Of a DNA stretch of 12,280 nt, positions 6,946-12,280 are shown piece by piece. The stretch is from Rhodobacteraceae bacterium UBA1957 (lineage in GTDB: Bacteria; Pseudomonadota; Alphaproteobacteria; Rhodobacterales; Rhodobacteraceae). A model generated the notes under the pieces. The model did not search any database. It worked only from the letters and a program-made list of their open reading frames with translations, and was not told the DNA's origin. Each line of letters opens with the position of its first letter. The first letter of the stretch is position 1. Location: NCBI GenBank assembly GCA_002336405.1, contig DDEJ01000037.1, forward strand, positions 1-12,280, read 5' to 3'. A program made the position numbers and the translations under genes.

Positions 6946-8280
6946 GTGACCAGCAAGATTGGTAGCTGGTTCAAAAAATCTTTTGTTGTGATGTCTGCTG
7001 CAGCGCTTCTGGGATGTAGCGACCTCGAGGTATTACCCGGTGAGCGACAGGCGGTACGCAGCATACTGAATGATGCAGGTCAGGCTCAGCGTGAAGCCCC
7101 CATAGGGCCCACGGCAATTGCTCTGCCCAAAGCGACGCGGTCGACCAGTTGGTCCCACCGGATCGGCACGCCAAGATATCGCACGACGCATGCGACACTG
7201 AACCCCGAGTTCACCTTGCAATGGTCTGCCCCTATCGGAGAGGGTGACAGCCGGCGTTACAGGATCAATGCCGATCCCGTTGCAGCCCAGGGACAGGTGT
7301 TTACGCTGGATGCTCAGGCGCTGGTCACGGCGACGTCAAGTGATGGACAAACCCAGTGGACGTATGATCTGACACCCGCCCGTGATGGCGTTGGTGACGC
7401 GAATGGTGGCGGCTTGGCCTTTGGCGAAAACAAGCTTTTCGTTACCAGTGGTTATGGAACTTTGACAGCGTTGGACCCGAAAACAGGTCTGCCCGTTTGG
7501 GTGCATGACCTCAATGCAGGTGGCACCGGCACGCCGTCCGTTTATGACGGTGTTGTTTATGTGGTGGCCGGAGACGGCACAGCAGTTGCGCTGGAGGCAG
7601 ACACGGGGCGCATTCGCTGGGAAGTCGATGCCGCCACCAGTTCGGATGCGGGCGTTGATGGTGGCGCTGCACCGGCGGTGACAAAAAAGTTCGTTGTATT
7701 TGCCCTATCGAGTGGCGAAATATTCAGTGTCTTTCGGAAAGGTGGGCTGAGATATTGGTCCAACCTTATGGCAGGCAAACGTGTTGGGGTTGCAGCCGCT
7801 ACGATAAATGACATCACCAGCGATCCGGTGGTGGTGGGCAACACCGTCTATGTTGGTAGCCATTCTGGACGCCTCGCGGCTTTGGAAGTCTCTAGCGGCA
7901 AACGGCTTTGGACACTTCAAGAGGGGGCTCTGGGTCCGGTGTGGCCTGTGGCCGGGTCGATATTTTTCGTGTCTGACAACAATAAACTGATGCGGGTGCG
8001 GGCTAAAGATGGGCGGATAGTATGGTCGGTTGATTTGCCTATGTTCACCAAATACAATCCCAAGAGCAGTGTAAGTGTCTTTGCGCATTATGGTCCAGTA
8101 CTGGCAGGGGGGCGGCTGGTCATAGCCTCGGACGATGGCCTGTTGAGATTGTTTGACCCGGTCTCGGGCGCCTTACAACGCAGCTTGCCGATACCCGGTG
8201 GGGCAACCACCTCGCCGATTGTGGTGAATGGTACAATGTATATCGTGTCGGGCAAAGGTGAATTGCACGCTTTCCGTTGA
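6946..8280 (+). CDS. bamB: BamB-like outer-membrane lipoprotein with PQQ-type beta-propeller
   Basis: Lipoprotein of 444 residues, the likely BamB scaffold of the BAM complex that inserts beta-barrel proteins into the outer membrane. The N terminus has lysines (K4, K10, K11), a hydrophobic stretch and the lipobox LLGC with Cys24. Ser25 at +2 predicts transfer to the outer membrane. Eight PQQ-like blades can be counted from about residue 108 to the end, each with a strand pattern closing in a [DT]GxxxW-like turn, for example GQTQWTYDL, GLPVWVHDL, GRIRWEVDA, GKRLWTLQE and GRIVWSVDL. Eight blades match the known BamB fold. The start is uncertain: the frame is open back to a GTG at 6856 inside the upstream gene, and a GTG at 6892 is also possible. 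GTG 6946 is preferred because it gives a compact signal peptide and has AGAG/CAGG-type bases just before it. A quinoprotein enzyme is unlikely given the lipobox and the context. Confidence 0.88.
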   Translation: MTSKIGSWFKKSFVVMSAAALLGCSDLEVLPGERQAVRSILNDAGQAQREAPIGPTAIALPKATRSTSWSHRIGTPRYRTTHATLNPEFTLQWSAPIGEGDSRRYRINADPVAAQGQVFTLDAQALVTATSSDGQTQWTYDLTPARDGVGDANGGGLAFGENKLFVTSGYGTLTALDPKTGLPVWVHDLNAGGTGTPSVYDGVVYVVAGDGTAVALEADTGRIRWEVDAATSSDAGVDGGAAPAVTKKFVVFALSSGEIFSVFRKGGLRYWSNLMAGKRVGVAAATINDITSDPVVVGNTVYVGSHSGRLAALEVSSGKRLWTLQEGALGPVWPVAGSIFFVSDNNKLMRVRAKDGRIVWSVDLPMFTKYNPKSSVSVFAHYGPVLAGGRLVIASDDGLLRLFDPVSGALQRSLPIPGGATTSPIVVNGTMYIVSGKGELHAFR

Positions 8281-8316
8281 CGCGTAATTGCTGTAGGCCC
8301 ACGCTTTGATACGCTT

Positions 8317-8320
8317 GGAG
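8317..8320 (+). promoter_or_regulatory. Ribosome-binding site of der
   Basis: GGAG lies seven bases before ATG 8328, supporting that start. The 47-base gap after the bamB-like gene shows no clear terminator, consistent with one operon. Confidence 0.55.
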
Positions 8321-8327
8321 TGTTTAA

Positions 8328-9785
8328 ATGTCCTTTACCCTTGCCATCGTGGGGCGCCCAAATGTGGGCAAGTCTACGCTGTTTAACCGTCTTGTCGGCA
8401 AGCGCCTTGCCCTCGTGGATGATCAACCCGGCGTGACCCGCGATCTGCGCGAAGGAGAGGCGAGACTTGCCGATTTGCGCTTTACGGTGATTGACACAGC
8501 CGGTTTGGAAGAGGTCACTGACGAAAGTCTGCAGGGCCGGATGCGCCGGTTGACCGAGCGGGCGGTGGATATGGCAGATATCTGCCTGTTTATGGTGGAT
8601 GCACGCGTTGGCGTGACCTCGACTGATGAAGTTTTTGCCGATATCTTGCGCAAACGGGCTAAAAATGTCTTTCTTGCCGCAAACAAGGCTGAGGGTGCAG
8701 CGGCGGATGCGGGCGTGATTGAGGCGTGGAATTTGGGACTGGGAGAGCCGTTGCGCATCTCTGCCGAGCATGGTGAAGGCATGAGCGATCTATACGCGGC
8801 TCTGATGCCTTTGGCAGATGAATTCAAAGAGATGCGGACTGTCGAGACGCCGTTGACCGACGTTGATGTCACTGAAGATGACGAAGACGGGCCGCGCAAA
8901 CCCACTCAAGACCGGCCGCTACAGGTTGCTGTAGTTGGGCGACCTAATGCTGGGAAATCGACTCTGATCAATGAAATACTTGGGGAAGACCGCTTGCTGA
9001 CGGGCCCAGAGGCGGGAATAACCCGTGACGCCATATCGCTGCGCTTGGATTGGGATGAAATGCCGGTGCGCATTTTTGACACTGCCGGTATGCGCAAAAA
9101 AGCCAAAGTACAGGACAAGCTGGAAAAGCTGTCTGTTGGCGATGGATTGCGAGCGGTGAAATTTGCTGAAGTGGTGATTGTGCTGCTAGATGCTGCAATT
9201 CCATTTGAACAACAGGATTTGCGGATTGCTGATCTGGCCGAGCGCGAAGGCCGTGCTGTGGTGGTGGCGGTCAATAAATGGGACATTGAGGACGACAAGC
9301 AAAACAAACTGCGTGATCTGCGTGAATCGTTTGAACGGTTGTTACCGCAGCTGCGCGGCGCACCACTGGTTACGGTCTCGGCCAAAACCGGCAAGGGCAT
9401 CGACCGGCTGCGGATTGCCGTAGAGAAAGCCTATGACGTGTGGAACCGCCGGGTGACCACCGCACAGCTGAACCGCTGGCTGGCGGGTATGGTCGAGGCG
9501 CATCCGCCCCCCGCGCCGGGCGGGCGCCGGATCAAGCTGCGCTATATGACTCAAGCCAAAACACGGCCGCCGGGTTTTGTGGTGATGTGTTCAAATCCTG
9601 ATAAGGTGCCCGAAAGCTATTCTCGATATCTTGTTAATGGCTTGCGGATTGACTTTGATATGCCGGGGACGCCGGTGCGACTGACCATGCGCTCACAATC
9701 AGACAAGAATCCCTATAAAGGCAAAACCAAGGCGGGTCCGTCGAAATTGCGCAAACATCTATCGCCCCGGGCCCATGAAAAATAG
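8328..9785 (+). CDS. der: Ribosome biogenesis GTPase Der (EngA)
   Basis: Essential GTPase of 485 residues with two GTPase domains in tandem, acting in assembly of the 50S ribosomal subunit. Domain 1: P-loop GRPNVGKST (9-17), DTAG (56-59) and G4 NKAE (119-122). Domain 2: P-loop GRPNAGKST (204-212), [11 protein letters not shown] (251-261), NKWD (316-319) and SAK (351-353). An acidic linker (about 172-195) joins them, and the C-terminal KH-like domain (about 370-460, with [20 protein letters not shown]) ends in a basic tail. Length is normal to slightly long for alphaproteobacteria. The first G4 motif has Glu in place of the usual Asp, which may alter guanine binding in that domain. It is the last gene of the yfgM-like/bamB/der cluster and converges on the PLP-enzyme gene with 26 bases between stop codons and no obvious hairpin terminator. 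Confidence 0.98.
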   Translation: MSFTLAIVGRPNVGKSTLFNRLVGKRLALVDDQPGVTRDLREGEARLADLRFTVIDTAGLEEVTDESLQGRMRRLTERAVDMADICLFMVDARVGVTSTDEVFADILRKRAKNVFLAANKAEGAAADAGVIEAWNLGLGEPLRISAEHGEGMSDLYAALMPLADEFKEMRTVETPLTDVDVTEDDEDGPRKPTQDRPLQVAVVGRPNAGKSTLINEILGEDRLLTGPEAGITRDAISLRLDWDEMPVRIFDTAGMRKKAKVQDKLEKLSVGDGLRAVKFAEVVIVLLDAAIPFEQQDLRIADLAEREGRAVVVAVNKWDIEDDKQNKLRDLRESFERLLPQLRGAPLVTVSAKTGKGIDRLRIAVEKAYDVWNRRVTTAQLNRWLAGMVEAHPPPAPGGRRIKLRYMTQAKTRPPGFVVMCSNPDKVPESYSRYLVNGLRIDFDMPGTPVRLTMRSQSDKNPYKGKTKAGPSKLRKHLSPRAHEK

Positions 9786-9811
9786 CGATGAGCCTGGTGT
9801 AACTTTTGACG

Positions 9812-10798
9812 TTAATCCCATAGATCTGTTGATAAATACTTCAGTCCTGAATCGCATATAACCGCTGCGATGGTTTTGCCGCTCATGTCGTTTCGCAGCA
9901 GTTGCAGTGCTGCGGCGACATTGGCACCGCCGGAGAACCCGCCAAAAATGCCCTCTTTGTTGGCGAGATCGCGGGTGACCTGTCGGGCGGTCTGACCTGA
10001 GACCTGAATATAGCCATCCACTGGCGTATCGATTAAAAAACTCAGGTCTTCAATACTATAGCCACCGCCTTGTATTGGATGCGCCGGTTGGGTGACAGGC
10101 TGACCAGCAAGCGGTGCCGCGCCTGAGGGTTCAACAACAAAGCAGCGAATGTCCGGGTCTCGCTGCTTAAGCGCCCGGGTCACACCAGTATATGTGCCGC
10201 CAGAACCAATAAAATCCACAAAACCATGTACTTGTCCACCACTTTGAAGGTAAATTTCAGGGCCAGTCCCGTTGAAATGTGCCTGCCAATTGCCCTCAAG
10301 ATTAAATTGATCGGCGCGAAATGCCCCACGCTCGGCGGTGATCTGTTGGGCTGCGTCTTCGACCCGCGCCAGATCGGCTCCCGAGACCTGTCCGGTCACA
10401 GCCCCTGCGCATTGGGCCACCAAAACCACTTCGGCGCCCAATGCGCGCATCATGCGCGCGCGTTCAGGTGAATTGCCCTGCGACATCACTGCGACGAACT
10501 TATAGCCTTTGACCGCGCAAACGATGGCCAGGCCCGTACCCATATTGCCCGAGGTCAACTCGACCACGGTCTGTCCCGGTGCCAGTTGGCCCGTGGCCTC
10601 GGCGGCCTCGATCACGCCTTTGGCCGCGCGGTCTTTTTTGGAAAATCCCGGCAGCAAATAATCCAGCTTGGCCAAGATGGTGCCGCTGACCCCATAGGCG
10701 CGGGTCAGCCGGTCAAGACGCACCAAAGGGGTCTGCTGCATTGCATCCAGAACCGAGGCAAGCGGCTGTTGCATATTGTCGTCTGCCCTATGCGGCAT
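9812..10798 (-). CDS. Cysteine synthase-family PLP-dependent enzyme
   Basis: Fold-type II PLP enzyme of 328 residues in the cysteine synthase / cystathionine beta-synthase family. The Schiff-base lysine is likely K55 in GFSKKDRA, the equivalent of the SxKDR motif in CysK. The substrate-binding loop is TSGNMG (82-87; CysK has TSGNTG), the phosphate-binding glycine loop is GSGGTYTG (198-205), and GGFSGGAN (about 286-293) and CDSG (315-318) near the C terminus also match the family. The lysine region and the Met in the loop differ from housekeeping CysK, so the substrate is not settled: O-acetylserine sulfhydrylase, cystathionine beta-synthase-like or another beta-replacement are possible. The start is either of two adjacent ATGs (10801 or 10798); the second has better spacing to AGGGG. 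It follows serS by about 25 bases on the same strand and is probably co-transcribed. Confidence 0.85.
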   Translation of the reverse strand: MPHRADDNMQQPLASVLDAMQQTPLVRLDRLTRAYGVSGTILAKLDYLLPGFSKKDRAAKGVIEAAEATGQLAPGQTVVELTSGNMGTGLAIVCAVKGYKFVAVMSQGNSPERARMMRALGAEVVLVAQCAGAVTGQVSGADLARVEDAAQQITAERGAFRADQFNLEGNWQAHFNGTGPEIYLQSGGQVHGFVDFIGSGGTYTGVTRALKQRDPDIRCFVVEPSGAAPLAGQPVTQPAHPIQGGGYSIEDLSFLIDTPVDGYIQVSGQTARQVTRDLANKEGIFGGFSGGANVAAALQLLRNDMSGKTIAAVICDSGLKYLSTDLWD

Positions 10799-10804
10799 CA
10801 TATT

Positions 10805-10809
10805 CCCCT
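10805..10809 (-). promoter_or_regulatory. Ribosome-binding site of the PLP-enzyme gene
   Basis: AGGGG on the minus strand lies three bases before ATG 10801 and six bases before ATG 10798. The spacing favours the second ATG. An open frame back to 10867 would overlap the end of serS and has no such signal. Confidence 0.5.
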
Positions 10810-10823
10810 GTTGTTGGTGATGC

Positions 10824-12116
10824 TCAGGCCAGCACCCCCGCAGCGGTAATTTGGGTTTTGCCCCCAAGATACGCGTGCAGAACCGCTGGTAATTGCACCG
10901 AACCGTCTGCTTGCTGGCCGTTTTCTAACACTGCGATCAAACAGCGCCCGACCGCCAGACCCGAGCCGTTCAGCGTGTGCACATATCCGGGTTTTCCCCC
11001 GGCGGCGGGTTTAAAGCGGGCGTTCATGCGGCGGGCCTGAAAATCACCTGTGGTCGAGATGGAACTGATTTCGCGATAGGCGTTCTGGCCGGGCAACCAC
11101 GCCTCTATGTCATAGGTGCGGCGCGCGCCAAAGCCCATGTCACCGCTGCACAACAGCACGGTGCGGTAGGGCACGCCCAACTGCTCAAGCAGATCTTCGG
11201 CACAGCGCAGCATGCGCTTTTGTTCATCGTCAGACGCATCGGGATGGGTCACCGAGACCATTTCGACTTTTTCAAACTGGTGCTGGCGCAGCATGCCAGA
11301 GGTATCGCGTCCGGCGCTGCCGGCCTCAGAGCGAAAGCACAGCGTATGCGCGGTCATCCGGATCGGCAGGGCGGCCTCGTCCAATACATCGCCGGCCACC
11401 GAATAGGTCAGCGGCACCTCTGAGGTGGGTACCAGCCACCAGCCATTGGTGGTTTGATAGCTGTCATCGCCAAACTTGGGCAGCTTGTCGGTGCCATACA
11501 TCGCCTCGTCGCGCACCAGCACCGGGGTGTTGGTTTCGGTCAGGCCATTTTTATCCACATGGGTGTCGATCATAAACTGCGCCAGTGCCCGGTGCAGCCG
11601 CGCCACCGCCCCCGACAGCACCACAAACCGCGATCCCGACAGTTTGGCCCCAAGATCAAAATTCAGCTGCGCGGCAACAGAGGCGATTTCAAAATGTTCG
11701 CGCGGCTCAAAGTCGAACGCCGGTGGCGTGCCCCATTTGGCAATCTCAAGATTGTCGTCCTCATCGGCCCCGTCGGGCACGTCATCGGCGGGCAGGTTGG
11801 GGATAACCGCCAGCATATCGGTCAGCGTGGCGTCTTCGGCTTTGGCCTCTTCGTGCAGGCGCGCAACTTCGGCTTTTTTCTCGGACACCAGCGCGCGCAG
11901 GCGGCTGAATTCGGCCTCGTCGCCACTGGCTTTGGCAGCGCCAACCAATTTGCTGGCTTTGTTTTGTTCGGCCTGCGCGGTTTCGGCGGCGGTGATTTTG
12001 CCGCGCCGCGCCTCGTCTTGGGCCAACAGTGTCGCAGACAGTGGCGCATCGCCCCGGCGGGCGAGGCCCGCATCAAAAGCGGCGGGGGTGTCACGAATGG
12101 CGCGGATATCGTGCAT
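10824..12116 (-). CDS. serS: Seryl-tRNA synthetase
   Basis: Class II aminoacyl-tRNA synthetase of 430 residues that charges tRNA-Ser with serine in the cytoplasm; the length is normal. It begins with the typical [22 protein letters not shown] and an Ala/Glu/Lys-rich coiled-coil arm (about 28-100) that contacts the long variable arm of tRNA-Ser. The catalytic domain shows class II motif 1 (about 190-215, [21 protein letters not shown]), the TSE serine-binding triplet (231-233), motif 2 (261-281, starting [14 protein letters not shown]) and motif 3 (384-399, [16 protein letters not shown]). ATG 12116 is preferred because AGGAG lies seven bases before it and it matches the usual N terminus. An open frame to 12164 adds 16 residues without support. 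It is the first gene of a likely two-gene operon with the PLP enzyme. Confidence 0.98.
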   Translation of the reverse strand: MHDIRAIRDTPAAFDAGLARRGDAPLSATLLAQDEARRGKITAAETAQAEQNKASKLVGAAKASGDEAEFSRLRALVSEKKAEVARLHEEAKAEDATLTDMLAVIPNLPADDVPDGADEDDNLEIAKWGTPPAFDFEPREHFEIASVAAQLNFDLGAKLSGSRFVVLSGAVARLHRALAQFMIDTHVDKNGLTETNTPVLVRDEAMYGTDKLPKFGDDSYQTTNGWWLVPTSEVPLTYSVAGDVLDEAALPIRMTAHTLCFRSEAGSAGRDTSGMLRQHQFEKVEMVSVTHPDASDDEQKRMLRCAEDLLEQLGVPYRTVLLCSGDMGFGARRTYDIEAWLPGQNAYREISSISTTGDFQARRMNARFKPAAGGKPGYVHTLNGSGLAVGRCLIAVLENGQQADGSVQLPAVLHAYLGGKTQITAAGVLA

Positions 12117-12123
12117 CAGAAAT

Positions 12124-12128
12124 CTCCT
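12124..12128 (-). promoter_or_regulatory. Ribosome-binding site of serS
   Basis: AGGAG on the minus strand lies seven bases before ATG 12116, an ideal Shine-Dalgarno. It decides that start over the upstream extension to 12164. Confidence 0.7.
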
Positions 12129-12247
12129 GTGGGTCTTTGAATCGGTGCTATGGGCTTTATGCACCAGTTCTTTTGCCGAGGGTAGGGGGCAGAGGTGTGG
12201 CTTTCGCCGCCGCCACCATCGCTGTTGCGCACCGGTCTTTTTGAGAT

Positions 12248-12276
12248 TTTTTATCGGCGCCGGACGCTGTCGCCAA
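12248..12276 (-). promoter_or_regulatory. Weak candidate promoter for serS
   Basis: On the minus strand TTGGCG (12276-12271) and TAAAAA (12253-12248) are separated by 17 bases, each matching the sigma-70 consensus at four of six positions. This would give a leader of about 125 bases. The region is near the window edge and could instead belong to the end of an upstream gene. No T-box or clear leader hairpin was seen. Confidence 0.25.
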
Positions 12277-12280
12277 TGCG

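Noticed and set aside
6946..8280. PQQ-dependent dehydrogenase
   Set aside because: The protein is too short, has a lipobox and sits between YfgM-like and Der; the propeller repeats fit BamB and no catalytic quinoprotein motif was seen.
8088..8771. Open reading frame of about 227 codons on the minus strand
   Set aside because: It is antisense to the ends of two well-supported genes (bamB-like and der) and has no recognisable motif or start signal.
9786..9811. Terminator between der and the PLP-enzyme gene
   Set aside because: The 26-base gap contains no hairpin with a T-run.
11454..12140. Open reading frame of about 228 codons on the plus strand
   Set aside because: It is antisense to serS, is rich in His/Arg/Gln/Gly as expected of a shadow frame, and conflicts with a certain gene.
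12117..12280. T-box or other tRNA-sensing leader upstream of serS, or a further gene at the window edge
   Set aside because: No T-box-like sequence or terminator hairpin was seen, such leaders are rare in Proteobacteria, and the open frames at the edge show no recognisable protein.

Overview
The window looks like chromosomal DNA from an alphaproteobacterium, most likely the Rhodobacterales (Roseobacter group). This is inferred from protein character and moderate-to-high GC, with GC-rich codons in the housekeeping genes; no taxonomic search was run. I see no rRNA, tRNA, CRISPR array, insertion sequence or phage gene. Eight protein-coding genes fill almost the whole window.

Left part (1-6022): an AT-rich gene for an XRE-type helix-turn-helix regulator (121-951, +) runs convergently towards a two-gene minus-strand operon. 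That operon encodes a tripartite drug-efflux system of the RND type: a periplasmic membrane-fusion adaptor (6022-4586), translationally coupled through a 4-nt ATGA overlap to a large inner-membrane RND pump (4589-990). No outer-membrane channel gene is present, so a TolC-like protein encoded elsewhere would have to complete the pump. The pump is unusually long, with an apparent two-helix insertion between TM6 and TM7 and an atypical set of proton-relay residues.

Middle (6023-9785): a 205-bp divergent intergenic region separates the pump operon from a plus-strand cluster. The cluster holds a single-pass YfgM-like protein, a BamB-like eight-bladed beta-propeller lipoprotein and the double-GTPase ribosome-assembly factor Der. 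This matches the enterobacterial order yfgM-bamB-der and links secretion, outer-membrane protein assembly and ribosome biogenesis.

Right part (9812-12116): on the minus strand, seryl-tRNA synthetase (serS) is followed after about 25 nt by a cysteine-synthase-family PLP enzyme, probably co-transcribed. The last 164 bases hold the serS leader and no gene I can support.

Most of the window is ordinary conserved chromosome, and I do not find a convincing new system. The points most worth a second look are the pump's extra membrane segment and relay residues, the paired cysteines in the adaptor, the divergent PLP enzyme linked to serS, and the AT-rich regulator beside the pump.
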